A program made the position numbers and the translations under genes. The notes below the pieces were generated by a model, which had not been told where the DNA came from, did not search any database, and saw only the letters and a program-made list of their open reading frames with translations. From positions 62,001-126,000 of the forward strand of contig JBHWOX010000033.1 of NCBI GenBank assembly GCA_043424615.1: 64,000 nucleotides of DNA, in the 5' to 3' direction. Shown in pieces: positions 33,775-42,337 of this stretch. The stretch comes from JAUNQW01 sp043424615. Lineage in GTDB: Bacteria > Bacillota > Bacilli > Lactobacillales > Carnobacteriaceae_A. Every line of letters begins with the position of its first letter. Within the stretch, counting starts at the first letter, position 1.

Positions 33775-35460
33775 TTATTGCTCCCCTTTATTTTTTATAT
33801 TTTCATATTTTTCGATGAGTTTATTTTTTTGAATTTTATTGGATATGGATTCAGGTAAACGCTCTTCAAAGTAAACCGCTTTCGGCGTTTCAAAGCCAGC
33901 TAAATGTTGGCGAGCATATTTTTTAACTTCTTCTGCTGTTAAACTTTCTCCCTCTCGCAGCTCCACGACAGCAGTGACAGCTTCTCCCCATCTGGGATCA
34001 GATAGGCCAATCACAGCCGCTTGCTTGATTGAAGGGTGCCCATTTAATACTGCTTCCACCCGAGAAGCCGAAACATTTTCACCCGCCGTTTTAATAATGT
34101 CTTTGAAGCGCCCAACCATGACGGATAGGCCGTTGTCTTTGCGGTACAGGCCATCCGCTGAATGGAACCATCCATCGACCAAGGCTTGATTGGTAGCTTC
34201 CTGATTTTTGTAATAGCCCGAAAAAGATAGGGGGGAGCGATAAACGACTTCCCCGACTTCATCTGAATGAATCGTTTCTCCTTGTGCATCGACAATTTTA
34301 CTAGCAAGGATAGCATCAGCATGGCCCACATTATTGGTCAATGGAGCTTCTTGCAGGTAGGTATCTGGATATTCATCATGGTAAAAACGATAACCTGCAA
34401 TGACTTCTGTTTGAGCAAAAGAGTTCCATATTTGTAAGCGGTCAGAGCAAATCTCTTTTAATTTTTTGTGATAAAAAGGATCCAGTACAGCGTAACCATA
34501 GAGAATAGACGTTAATGATGAAAAGTCATATTTTTCAGCTTGGGTGACATATTCGTCCACCAATTCTTCCACGGCAATGGCTGAACCGCCCCACAAGGCT
34601 GTCGGTCGGAGGCTTGAAATAGCCTCTGCCATTTCTTTGATATTCTGCCGCCGACCTAACATTAAGCTTCCCCCATGTAAGAAACAAGCAGCGGGTAAAG
34701 TTTGATCTGCCACATGATAAACGGTAGGAAGAAAGGACAGGAGCTTAAATTGGCTAGGAAAGTCAATTCCTCTTGAAAAATGCATGCCATAATCGTAGCC
34801 GGCCAAATAAGTATAGACATGAGAAATCATAGCCCCTTTGGGTTTGGAAGTTGTCCCTGACGTAAACAATATCTCCCAAATATCATCCGCGTGTATGGTC
34901 ACTTCTGGAGCGTCACTGCTTTCATTGCAATAAAAAGAACGGAAATCTTGGGCTTGGAGGCCATCCCTACCAGCAGCCTCTGGAGGGTCAATAGGCAGAA
35001 CCAAATCCACCAAGCCATCATTTTCTTTTAAAAGCCCCTCCAAAGAGCTCAGATAGCAATCGTCCGAAACGATAAAAGCGGGTTGGGTTAAGTCAATAAT
35101 ATATTTCACAACATCCGGCGCTAACATGGTGTTGATTGGAACACTCACCAAACCAGCCTTAGCTACCCCCAATTTAGCAATAAAGGCTTCGGATGAATTT
35201 TCCATGAGAAAGGCCACCCGGTCTCCCCTCTTTAAGCCTCGCTTGAGAAGAGCATGGGCAAATTGGTTGGCTCGGCTATCTAAAGTCTGATAAGTCAAAA
35301 CTTGATTTTCCTCATAAGCATAAGCACCTGTCCAAGCTATCAAGGCAGGCTGGTCCGGCCGACTCAGTCTTAGCCGCTCTGTCATATCCCCCACAGCCAT
35401 GCGGTTGAAACGGCTATCATTTCGTCGGTTATACAATTTATTGACATCTAAGACCATCAT
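33775..35460 (-). CDS. Acyl-CoA synthetase (AMP-forming)
   Basis: A 561-residue ANL-family ligase. The ATP-binding P-loop is EILFTSGTTSKPKGAM; the adenylate motif is IWNSFAQTEVIAGY; GWFHSADGLYRKDN and VGRFKDIIKTAGENVSASRVE carry the hinge and C-domain; a catalytic Lys is near the end (SNKIQKNKLIEKY). It activates a carboxylic acid, probably a fatty acid, to its CoA thioester. AAAGGAGG precedes two adjacent ATGs, either usable. First gene of a four-gene operon: ligase, FadN-like, thiolase, FabK-like. Confidence 0.88.
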   Translation of the reverse strand: MMVLDVNKLYNRRNDSRFNRMAVGDMTERLRLSRPDQPALIAWTGAYAYEENQVLTYQTLDSRANQFAHALLKRGLKRGDRVAFLMENSSEAFIAKLGVAKAGLVSVPINTMLAPDVVKYIIDLTQPAFIVSDDCYLSSLEGLLKENDGLVDLVLPIDPPEAAGRDGLQAQDFRSFYCNESSDAPEVTIHADDIWEILFTSGTTSKPKGAMISHVYTYLAGYDYGMHFSRGIDFPSQFKLLSFLPTVYHVADQTLPAACFLHGGSLMLGRRQNIKEMAEAISSLRPTALWGGSAIAVEELVDEYVTQAEKYDFSSLTSILYGYAVLDPFYHKKLKEICSDRLQIWNSFAQTEVIAGYRFYHDEYPDTYLQEAPLTNNVGHADAILASKIVDAQGETIHSDEVGEVVYRSPLSFSGYYKNQEATNQALVDGWFHSADGLYRKDNGLSVMVGRFKDIIKTAGENVSASRVEAVLNGHPSIKQAAVIGLSDPRWGEAVTAVVELREGESLTAEEVKKYARQHLAGFETPKAVYFEERLPESISNKIQKNKLIEKYENIKNKGEQ

Positions 35461-35493
35461 TTTTCCTCCTTTTGAATTATCTTTAACTTAAGG

Positions 35494-35501
35494 GGCGCGC
35501 C
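35494..35501. other. GC-only palindrome in the acyl-CoA ligase leader
   Basis: GGCGCGCC within GGGGCGCGCCC, surrounded by AT-rich DNA, about 35 bp upstream of the ligase ATG. It is an unusual GC block in this region and could be a protein binding site; nothing else supports a function. Confidence 0.35.
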
Positions 35502-35518
35502 CATTATTTTCAATTTCC

Positions 35519-35538
35519 ATATCTTTAAAAAAAGATAT
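35519..35538. promoter_or_regulatory. Inverted repeat, possible operator for the CoA-thioester operon
   Basis: Perfect repeat ATATCTTT-AAAA-AAAGATAT in the divergent region between the ligase gene and corA. A looser AATGA-N7-TCATT repeat lies at 35602-35618. Neither matches the B. subtilis FadR site closely. Confidence 0.4.
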
Positions 35539-35686
35539 TTTATGATTTCCTAGGCTTTCTTCTCCTTTTAGAGTACTTTTAAAAACATTATTGCATTTCC
35601 TAATGAAATAAAATCATTTTACAGCTAAAAAAATCGGGGTCTGCTATGATAAGTGATGACATTATGAGAAGAATAAGGGTGAAGCT

Positions 35687-36622
35687 ATGATTGTTTATAA
35701 AGAAGAACTGCATCAGGGAGATTACACTTGGATTCACTTTGAAAAGCCCAGCTCAGAAGAGTTAGAGCTGATCCACACCAACCATCAGCTACCGAAAGAT
35801 TTTATATCCGATGCTTATGATATTTTCGAAGTCGCCCGAACAGAATTTTTGGAAAAAGAGGCCGACCACCCGAAACTTATTTTGGTCCAAACCCCTTTTG
35901 AAGTTGAAAACGAAGACGAACGAATTGAGTTCGATGTCAGAGCACTTTCCATTATCATTTCCAACCACCGCATTATCACACTGTCTTATCAAACCCCAGA
36001 CTTTATCCACCAACTATGGGAAAGGTTTTTCGGCAAAAACAATGACTCTGGCCATCAATTGGACTTGGGAGGATTTATTTTAGAGCTTCTTCTCTTAAAC
36101 GAGCGCTCCTATGTCCAAGCTCTTAGACGCATTCTGGCTGACATTGAACGCATGCAAGTGGATGTGGTCCATTCATCCAAAAACCACGAACTTTATCGGC
36201 AAATGGCCATTGAAAAGAGCCTGGTGATATTAAAATCAGCCATTGAAAGCAATGAGGAAGTCTTCCAATCTATCCACTGCCACCCTTTAACGACCCTCAC
36301 CGAAGAACATGAAAATAAACTTCATGACCTTTTAGTAGAAAGTCAACAAGCCCAAAAAATGTCCCAAATGGCTTTAAGTTTGTCTGAACATTTAAGTGGT
36401 ATTTTTGAAAATGTCATTTCCAACAATCTCAACTTGATTATGAAGGTGTTAACCTCTATTACCGTTATCTTGACGATTCCAACGATTATTGGAGGAATTT
36501 GGGGGATGAACGTGGCTCTCCCCTTCGCTAACCACCCCCATGCCTTTACCATCTTAGGGATATTAACCCTTATCCTGAGTGTGGTCACTTATTTCATCTT
36601 GAAAAAATACGATTTCTTCTAA
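35687..36622 (+). CDS. corA: CorA-family magnesium/divalent cation transporter
   Basis: A 311-residue CorA protein. A long cytoplasmic N-terminal region (about 1-245) precedes two C-terminal membrane helices, and the signature GMN is present in IGGIWGMNVALPFANHP at the end of the first helix; the protein ends in basic KKYDFF as in the family. CorA forms a pentameric Mg2+ (or Co2+/Ni2+) channel. AATAAGGGTG precedes the ATG. It is divergent from the CoA-thioester operon and is a single-gene unit. Confidence 0.9.
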   Translation: MIVYKEELHQGDYTWIHFEKPSSEELELIHTNHQLPKDFISDAYDIFEVARTEFLEKEADHPKLILVQTPFEVENEDERIEFDVRALSIIISNHRIITLSYQTPDFIHQLWERFFGKNNDSGHQLDLGGFILELLLLNERSYVQALRRILADIERMQVDVVHSSKNHELYRQMAIEKSLVILKSAIESNEEVFQSIHCHPLTTLTEEHENKLHDLLVESQQAQKMSQMALSLSEHLSGIFENVISNNLNLIMKVLTSITVILTIPTIIGGIWGMNVALPFANHPHAFTILGILTLILSVVTYFILKKYDFF

Positions 36623-36633
36623 TTCAGCCAAGC

Positions 36634-36663
36634 AAAAAACCTGCCGGGAAAGGCAGGTTTTTT
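36634..36663 (+). terminator. Intrinsic terminator after corA
   Basis: Perfect 12-bp inverted repeat AAAAAACCTGCC / GGCAGGTTTTTT with a 6-nt loop, 12 bp after the corA stop. Confidence 0.85.
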
Positions 36664-36728
36664 CATATTGAAGCAGGATTTGCTTCATAAGGCTTTATAT
36701 TATTAAATGATAACAAAACCTAAAAGAA

Positions 36729-36750
36729 GCTAGCCCAAGAGGCGGCTAGC
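36729..36750 (-). terminator. Probable terminator after lplA
   Basis: GCTAGCC / GGCTAGC with an 8-nt loop; on the minus strand it is followed by TTCTTTT, about 35 bp after the lplA stop. Confidence 0.55.
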
Positions 36751-36784
36751 CAGGGCTGTTGAAGCAAATGAGCTTGTTTAGCAA

Positions 36785-37813
36785 CTAGCTTAAAATCATG
36801 TCCACTAATTCTTTATGAATCTGAGCGTTAAAGTAAGGAGTGAGGTCCATATTCGATAAGACCTCCATCAGATCTTCTCGTCGCTCCGGTGTCCCAATCA
36901 AGGCCTCTTCCACTTCTTTAATAGGCTGGCTTCCAAAGAAGTCCCCATAGATGTTAATTTTATCTATTCGGCCGGACTTAATTTCTAAATTCATCTCAAT
37001 GGTTCCGACCCCTTCAATACGTTCATCGCGGTAGTATTCGTACTTAGGTGATTTAGCGTAGACCCAATCCCAATTCAGATATTTTTCTTCACAAATTTTA
37101 TCAATGGCTGCCCAATCTTCATCTGTTAGCACATATTCATCTGCTTGGTCCAAGGATTCCACTCCTAGCAGTCGAGCCGCAACTAAATCATGGAATGCTT
37201 TAGGACTTAGATCACGGTATTCCGGAGCTAAGTGTGGGCGAATACTTTCTACCCGACTTCGAACCGAATCAATTCCTTTTGAAGTGATTTTTTTACGGTT
37301 AGGGGTCAAGGCTTTTACCATGGACTCCACATCCACATCCAGTTGAAGAGAATAGCCAGAATAGATGCGGTGTTCATCTAAGGACATGGCCGCCCCAGAA
37401 ACTTTCTTACCATTAATCGCTAGGTCATTACGGCCGGATAATTCGACTTCGGTAGCTCCTAAGTCATGGAGGATTTCAATGACTGGTTGGTAAAGTTTTT
37501 TAAAGTTCAAATCAGTGTCGTTAGATTTTTCAGAACTTAAAAAACAGAAGCTGGTGTTCCCCCGGTCTAAGTATATAGCTCCTCCGCCCGTATCTCGGCG
37601 GACCAAGCCAATATCATTTTCTTCTAAGTAATCCATATTGACCTCTTTGGCCGCATTTTGATAGCGACCCATTTGAACTTGGGGAGAAGTCGTATAAGGC
37701 ATGATGATATCATCATCTAAAAAAATATTTTCTCTGACATATTGTTGCATGGCCATGTCTACTCCTGGTGTATAGACCATTTCACCCGCGCGTTTCATTT
37801 GAATTAACTTCAT
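36785..37813 (-). CDS. lplA: Lipoate-protein ligase
   Basis: A 342-residue lipoate-protein ligase A with its C-terminal accessory domain. Seen: MPYTTSPQVQMGRYQNAAKE, the RRDTGGGAIYLDRGN motif, RNDLAINGKKVSGAAMSL with the lipoyl-AMP-binding Lys, and the C-terminal SGRIDKINIYGDFFGSQPI. It attaches lipoate to carrier lysines. AAAGGAGA lies six bases before the ATG at 37813. It is near, but divergent from, the GcvH-L/SirTM operon; in other bacteria a dedicated LplA2 serves that carrier, so this is its likely partner, though a general role is possible. Confidence 0.9.
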   Translation of the reverse strand: MKLIQMKRAGEMVYTPGVDMAMQQYVRENIFLDDDIIMPYTTSPQVQMGRYQNAAKEVNMDYLEENDIGLVRRDTGGGAIYLDRGNTSFCFLSSEKSNDTDLNFKKLYQPVIEILHDLGATEVELSGRNDLAINGKKVSGAAMSLDEHRIYSGYSLQLDVDVESMVKALTPNRKKITSKGIDSVRSRVESIRPHLAPEYRDLSPKAFHDLVAARLLGVESLDQADEYVLTDEDWAAIDKICEEKYLNWDWVYAKSPKYEYYRDERIEGVGTIEMNLEIKSGRIDKINIYGDFFGSQPIKEVEEALIGTPERREDLMEVLSNMDLTPYFNAQIHKELVDMILS

Positions 37814-37931
37814 TATCATTCTCCTTTATCATTTCATCACACATCCCTATAATATCAGAGAAGTATGGCTTATCGTTTTTATATCCGCAAACTGTTCTGA
37901 TATTTTTATTTTTTAGCTTGAATGAGAAAAA

Positions 37932-37967
37932 AAGAGCACAATAGAATACAATCTTGTTTTTGCTCTT
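37932..37967. other. Hairpin in the lplA-DUF554 divergent region
   Basis: AAGAGCA / TGCTCTT arms with further CAA/TTG pairing, flanked by A-rich and T-rich DNA. It looks like a terminator facing plus but lies between divergent genes, so it may be a leader attenuator. The remaining 37820-38039 holds no gene. Confidence 0.35.
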
Positions 37968-38039
37968 CTTATTTTTGCAGTTGTAAGTTGACTTGAAAAC
38001 AGCTAAAATACATTCAATATTTATGAATGGGGTGGTTAT

Positions 38040-38723
38040 ATGGGTGCTATTGTCAATTTTCTAGCTATTCTGATTGCTTCTTCTTTGGGGATGCTGGCCA
38101 AGACGGCTATCCCCCAGCGACTGACACAAACCGTCATGTCTGGGATTGCCTTAACCGTCATCCTGATGGGGATTGATGGGGCTCTAGCCAGTGACCGGCT
38201 GACTTTGATGATTGTGTCCATCACTCTTGGCTCCCTGATTGGGGAATGGATCAACTTGGATGCTGGCCTAAAGAAAATAGCTCAACAGATTGAAAATCGT
38301 TTTTCCTCTTCAAAATCTCAAGAAAACTCTATTGCTGAAGCTTTTATTTCCTCAACCTTGGTCGTTTGCGTCGGCTCCATGGCTATTATCGGTTCCCTCC
38401 AAAGTGGCTTACAAGGCGACCATTCAACCCTTTATATTAAAAGTATTTTAGATGGCATCTTCACCTTTTTACTAGCTAGCACTCAAGGATTGGGTGTCTT
38501 ACTGTCTGCTTTTGCTGTCCTTATTTACCAAGGTAGCCTGACTCTCTTAGCAGGTGTCCTCCAACCCTTCTTATCCGATCTGATTATAAATGAAGTCGTC
38601 GCCGTCGGTTCCCTTCTTTTAATCGCTTTGGGCTTAAACATGTTGGATATAACCAATATTCGTGTGATGAATATGGTTCCTGCCATGCTGATCCCTGCCA
38701 TCGTTCTCAGTTTTATGGGATAA
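38040..38723 (+). CDS. DUF554 family membrane protein
   Basis: A 227-residue polytopic membrane protein of the DUF554 (YdfK/YqgA) family. Seven or so hydrophobic segments; typical stretches are MGAIVNFLAILIASSLGML, VGSMAIIGSLQSGLQGD, LLASTQGLGVLLSAF and the Asn-containing LGLNMLDITNIRVMNMVPA. Function unknown; a transport role is commonly suggested. GGGGTGG precedes the ATG. It sits between lplA and the OYE gene and interrupts the otherwise classical ADP-ribosylation locus. Confidence 0.85.
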   Translation: MGAIVNFLAILIASSLGMLAKTAIPQRLTQTVMSGIALTVILMGIDGALASDRLTLMIVSITLGSLIGEWINLDAGLKKIAQQIENRFSSSKSQENSIAEAFISSTLVVCVGSMAIIGSLQSGLQGDHSTLYIKSILDGIFTFLLASTQGLGVLLSAFAVLIYQGSLTLLAGVLQPFLSDLIINEVVAVGSLLLIALGLNMLDITNIRVMNMVPAMLIPAIVLSFMG

Positions 38724-38844
38724 AAAACAGTATTGTTCTTCAAAAACGAGAGGGTGGCGCTTTTTACACTTATTTTTCATTAAAATAAAGCATTGACCAG
38801 CTATTTCTTTGCTATATTCCACTAATTCCGTCATGATAAAAATG

Positions 38845-38936
38845 AAAAAGCAGTTATCCTGTGACATATTCCACCTATCGAGTTCAGCCAGTAACTCTCT
38901 CCAGCTTAGAAGGGAATGTTGGGACAACTGCTTTTT
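38845..38936 (+). terminator. Long-arm hairpin before the OYE gene
   Basis: Outer arms AAAAAGCAGTT / AACTGCTTTTT are perfect (11 bp) and enclose 70 nt with further pairing: ATTCC/GGAAT and GAGTT/AACTC. The 3' arm runs into TTTTTATTATG. It ends DUF554 or acts as a leader of the OYE gene, 36 bp further on. It resembles those at 40573-40619 and 43365-43440. Confidence 0.55.
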
Positions 38937-38972
38937 ATTATGTTTGTAAGAAATGAAAAGAGGTTATGTACG

Positions 38973-40163
38973 ATGAATGAAAAATATAATGACTTATTTC
39001 AACCCCTCCGCCTACCCAATGGGGTCGTTTTAGATAATCGTTTTGTGGTTTCACCGGTGATTACCCAATCATCGACTCGTGAAGGTTTTGTGACAGACGA
39101 AGATGTGGCCTACGCTGAACGGCGAGCAGGATCAGCAGCCATGGCTATCACGGGTGCCGCTTATATAGAGCCCTATGGCCAACTGTTTAAATATGGTTTT
39201 TCTGCAGTGAGTGACGAGCATATTCCATCCTTAAAACGTCTGGCTGAAGCTATGAAAAGTCAGGGAAATAAAGCTATCTTGCAGCTCACCCATGCTGGAC
39301 GTTTTGCTAAGATTGCCTTAGAAGATTATGGCGTGGTTTATGGCCCTTCAGCTATGCAGCTCAACACACCGGTGGAACACACTGTTTATGAATTAAGTCC
39401 ACGAAAAATCAGACAAATTATCCACCAATATGGGCAAGCCACTCGCCGAGCGATTCAAGCTGGCTTTGATGGAGTTGAAATTTCTGCAGCCCAACGCTTA
39501 CTCATCCAAACTTTTTTCTCCACCTTTTCTAACCAACGAGAGGATGAATACGGTCCCCAATCCATTGAAAATCGCTCACGGTTTGGGGTTGAAGTTTTCC
39601 AAGAGGTTCAGTCTATCATTGACCAATATGCAGATGATACTTTCATTCTTGGTTTCAGAGGAACGCCAGAAGAAACACGTGGTGATCAGATTGGTTACCG
39701 GGTGGAAGAATTTAATGAATTTGTTGACCGATTAATGGAGGTGGCTGATATTGACTATTACGCTACCGCTAGCTGGGGTAAAAATATTTACTTGCAAAAA
39801 ATTCGTGCCGGCCAACACCAGGGAGAGTATATGAACAAAGTTGTACATGATCATTTCAAAGGGCGCTTGCCTATCATGGCAACTGGTGGTATCAATTCTC
39901 CTGACAAAGCCTTAGAAGGGCTTTCTTTCTCAGACTTTGTTGGCGCCAGCACTCCCTTTGTGACCGAGCCTGAATTTGCCGTAAAAATCGCTCAAGGACA
40001 GGAAGATTTGATTGATTTAGGCATCAAGGAAGACCAGCTTGATGATTTAAAAATCCCTGACCGTGCCTTTGCTGACATTGTTTATATGATGGACTTGGGC
40101 GGATCTTTGTCAGAGGAAACCCGTGACCGCATCCGTCAACTCGATGATGAATCTGACCAATAA
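38973..40163 (+). CDS. NADH-dependent flavin oxidoreductase (Old Yellow Enzyme family)
   Basis: A 396-residue OYE-family FMN oxidoreductase. Seen: LFQPLRLPNGVVLDNRFVVS, AILQLTHAGR, the FMN-binding EISAAQRLLIQTFFSTFSN and REDEYGPQSIENRSRFG, and PIMATGGINSPDKALEGL. The usual substrate-binding pair in EIHGAH is replaced by Ser and Gln (EISAAQ), as seen in the Gram-positive subfamily that accompanies SirTM operons. The ATG at 38973 has AAAAGAGG nine bases upstream; the longer ORF runs through the hairpin at 38845-38936. First gene of the GcvH-L operon. Confidence 0.88.
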   Translation: MNEKYNDLFQPLRLPNGVVLDNRFVVSPVITQSSTREGFVTDEDVAYAERRAGSAAMAITGAAYIEPYGQLFKYGFSAVSDEHIPSLKRLAEAMKSQGNKAILQLTHAGRFAKIALEDYGVVYGPSAMQLNTPVEHTVYELSPRKIRQIIHQYGQATRRAIQAGFDGVEISAAQRLLIQTFFSTFSNQREDEYGPQSIENRSRFGVEVFQEVQSIIDQYADDTFILGFRGTPEETRGDQIGYRVEEFNEFVDRLMEVADIDYYATASWGKNIYLQKIRAGQHQGEYMNKVVHDHFKGRLPIMATGGINSPDKALEGLSFSDFVGASTPFVTEPEFAVKIAQGQEDLIDLGIKEDQLDDLKIPDRAFADIVYMMDLGGSLSEETRDRIRQLDDESDQ

Positions 40164-40224
40164 CTAGTCAGATGAGCTTTAATTTGATAGAATTCTAATG
40201 CATTAAAAGAAAAGGAGAATGGCA

Positions 40225-40557
40225 ATGACTAAAAGAAAAAATTTCTTTTTTATTGAACAAAATGAAGATGAGTACATCATTTCTATGACCCCTGAATTAC
40301 AAGACGATGTGGGTACTGTTGGTTTTGTGGAGTTTTTATCTAAAGATGAATTAGAAGAAGGCGAAGCTTTCTTAAATCTTGAAGCGGCTAAAACTGTTTT
40401 TGAAGCTCAAAGTCCTTTAGCAGGTCGAATCACAGCTTATAATGAAGCTGCTGAAGACCAACCTGAATTATTGAACTCTGAAAAAGCAGAAGAAAACTGG
40501 TTAATTAAATTAACGGACGTTGATGAAGCAGCATTTGACGCTTTAGAAGAAGCTTAA
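40225..40557 (+). CDS. GcvH-like lipoyl carrier protein (GcvH-L)
   Basis: A 110-residue glycine-cleavage H-protein homologue. The lipoylation motif is NLEAAKTVFEAQSPLAGRI with Lys56 as attachment site, and the C-terminus is strongly acidic as in GcvH-L. No gcvT or gcvP genes are near; the neighbours are macrodomain and SirTM, as in S. aureus and S. pyogenes, where GcvH-L is lipoylated and then ADP-ribosylated by SirTM. AAAGGAG lies eight bases before the ATG at 40225. Confidence 0.92.
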   Translation: MTKRKNFFFIEQNEDEYIISMTPELQDDVGTVGFVEFLSKDELEEGEAFLNLEAAKTVFEAQSPLAGRITAYNEAAEDQPELLNSEKAEENWLIKLTDVDEAAFDALEEA

Positions 40558-40572
40558 GATGGACTGACTTTC

Positions 40573-40619
40573 AAGCAGTAATGACACAGGCCAAGAATGA
40601 CCTCACGTCCTTACTGCTT
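40573..40619 (+). terminator. Long-arm hairpin between gcvH-L and the macrodomain gene
   Basis: AAGCAGTAA / TTACTGCTT (9 bp, perfect), then GAC/GTC and AGG-CA/TG-CCT inside, followed by TTTATTATG. It could act as a partial terminator or processing site lowering the distal genes relative to the carrier. Confidence 0.55.
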
Positions 40620-40644
40620 TTATTATGTAAAAAAGAGGTTGTTT

Positions 40645-41436
40645 ATGAATCAAAGAGAACGTTTAATTTATCTGGTTACTTATCTTATGCAAGAAAATGC
40701 CCAAGGCGACAGCATTGAAATTGAACCTATTCTTCCTCTAGCTGAAAACGAATTAGCGAGTATGTTTAGGGGGCTCATGAATGTCCGCCTTCCTTACCCT
40801 ATCGATGACGAATTTTTAAGCGTCCAAGATGACTACTTACAAGAACGTCATGCTCAGCGTTATCAACCCCGTTTGGAAGACTTGGAAGAAGTGGAAAAAC
40901 AGATCTACCTTTGGCAGGGGGACATTACCTCTCTCAAGGTTGATGCCATCGTGAATGCAGCTAATAGTGAATTTTTAGGGTGTTTCATCCCTAACCACCA
41001 CTGCATCGATAATGAAATTCAATCTAAGGGAGGCTACCAGATCCGCTTAGATGTGGCCAAGATTCGCCGAGAGCAGGGGCGTAAAGAACCAATGGGTCGG
41101 GCCAAGATAACTCCCGGCCATAACTTACCAGCCAAATATATTATCCACACAGTTGCCCCCATTACTATGGGCAAGTCATCTGCCGTCAAATCACAACTAT
41201 TGAGCGAATGTTATCAACATGTATTAAAATTAGCTGATGAACATAAGCTGTCTTCCATCGCCCTTTGCTGCATCGGGACAGGCCAATTCGGCTTCCCTCA
41301 AGACGCAGCTGCTGACATCGCCATCCAAACGGTTCGCGACTATTTAAAAGAACAGTCTTCCTCTCTTCAAGTCATTTTTAATGTCTTTGAAGATTCTGAC
41401 TTAGAAATTTACCAAAATAAATTAAAGAAGGTATAA
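40645..41436 (+). CDS. Zinc-type macrodomain ADP-ribosyl hydrolase
   Basis: A 263-residue protein with a helical N-terminal part and a macrodomain from about residue 85. ADP-ribose-binding segments: WQGDITSLKVDAIVNAAN and CIGTGQFGFP. The stretch GCFIPNHHCIDNEIQSKGG carries Cys113, His119 and Cys120, the probable zinc ligands of the class paired with SirTM. It removes ADP-ribose from GcvH-L in studied systems. AAAAGAGG lies before the ATG at 40645. It ends one base before the sirTM start. Confidence 0.9.
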   Translation: MNQRERLIYLVTYLMQENAQGDSIEIEPILPLAENELASMFRGLMNVRLPYPIDDEFLSVQDDYLQERHAQRYQPRLEDLEEVEKQIYLWQGDITSLKVDAIVNAANSEFLGCFIPNHHCIDNEIQSKGGYQIRLDVAKIRREQGRKEPMGRAKITPGHNLPAKYIIHTVAPITMGKSSAVKSQLLSECYQHVLKLADEHKLSSIALCCIGTGQFGFPQDAAADIAIQTVRDYLKEQSSSLQVIFNVFEDSDLEIYQNKLKKV

Positions 41437-41437
41437 T

Positions 41438-42325
41438 ATGACAATTTGGAAAACATTAGAAAAGAAAAATGACCTTAGCCAGAGTGAATTATTAGCCGAA
41501 CTTATTGATGAAGCGGAAGCTATCGTCGTCGGCATTGGTGCCGGTATGTCGGCGGCGACAGGTTTTGTTTACACTGGTCCCCGTTTCAAAGACCAGTTCC
41601 CAGATTTTATAGATAAATATAATTTCTTCGACATGCTTCAAGCTTTTGTCTTCCTAGGTTGGGAATCTCCCGAGGAAATGTGGGCATTCAAAAGCCGATT
41701 TGTTAAGTTAAATTATTTTGACCAACCAGAAGGACTCGCTTATACCCAGCTAAGAAAAGTCCTGGAAAAACGAAACTATCATGTCATCACGACCAATGCC
41801 GATACCGCTTTTTACCGGTCAGACTATGATATGTCTAAAGTCTTCCGTTGCCAGGGAGAATACGGTTTAATGCAATGTTCCGATTTTTGCCACCAGCAAG
41901 CTTACCCTATTAATCCAGAATGGAATCAGGAAATGGTGGACCAACAAAAAAACATGCAAGTTCCGACTGAACTGGTCCCACGTTGTCCTAAGTGTGGCAC
42001 TTTTATGGAAATTAATAAACGCGATACCTATAAAGGCATGGTTGAAGACCCAGACTTCCACCGCCAGCGACGTCGCTATGAGAATTTCTTAAAAGAAAAC
42101 GAAGGTAAAAAAGTCCTCTTCCTTGAAAGCGGAGTGGGGACGACTACTCCTCAATTCATTCGCGACCCTTTCCAAAAGATGACCGGCGAAAATGAGGCCG
42201 CCTTATACGTGACCATGAACCGCAAACCTTACCGTATTGCCCCTGAAGCTCGTGACCAAACCATTCGAATTACTGAAGATATTGCTGAAGTCTTTGAAAA
42301 TGTCTACCATCATTTAGAAGCATAA
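41438..42325 (+). CDS. SirTM-class protein-ADP-ribosylating sirtuin
   Basis: A 295-residue class M sirtuin. Seen: NAD-binding GIGAGMSAATGF (32-43), TTNADTAF with Asn120 and Asp122, and RCQGEYG at 137-143 where the deacetylase His is replaced by Gln139, the hallmark of SirTM. Four zinc cysteines: 147, 151, 183 and 186. Known SirTM enzymes transfer ADP-ribose from NAD+ to lipoylated GcvH-L rather than deacetylate. It is translationally close to the macrodomain gene, pairing writer and eraser. Confidence 0.93.
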   Translation: MTIWKTLEKKNDLSQSELLAELIDEAEAIVVGIGAGMSAATGFVYTGPRFKDQFPDFIDKYNFFDMLQAFVFLGWESPEEMWAFKSRFVKLNYFDQPEGLAYTQLRKVLEKRNYHVITTNADTAFYRSDYDMSKVFRCQGEYGLMQCSDFCHQQAYPINPEWNQEMVDQQKNMQVPTELVPRCPKCGTFMEINKRDTYKGMVEDPDFHRQRRRYENFLKENEGKKVLFLESGVGTTTPQFIRDPFQKMTGENEAALYVTMNRKPYRIAPEARDQTIRITEDIAEVFENVYHHLEA

Positions 42326-42337
42326 AGAGGTGTTAAA

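Noticed and set aside
38525..38927. Minus-strand ORFs over the end of the DUF554 gene and the gap before OYE
   Set aside because: They are antisense to DUF554 codons and the long hairpin, with no ribosome binding site or similarity.
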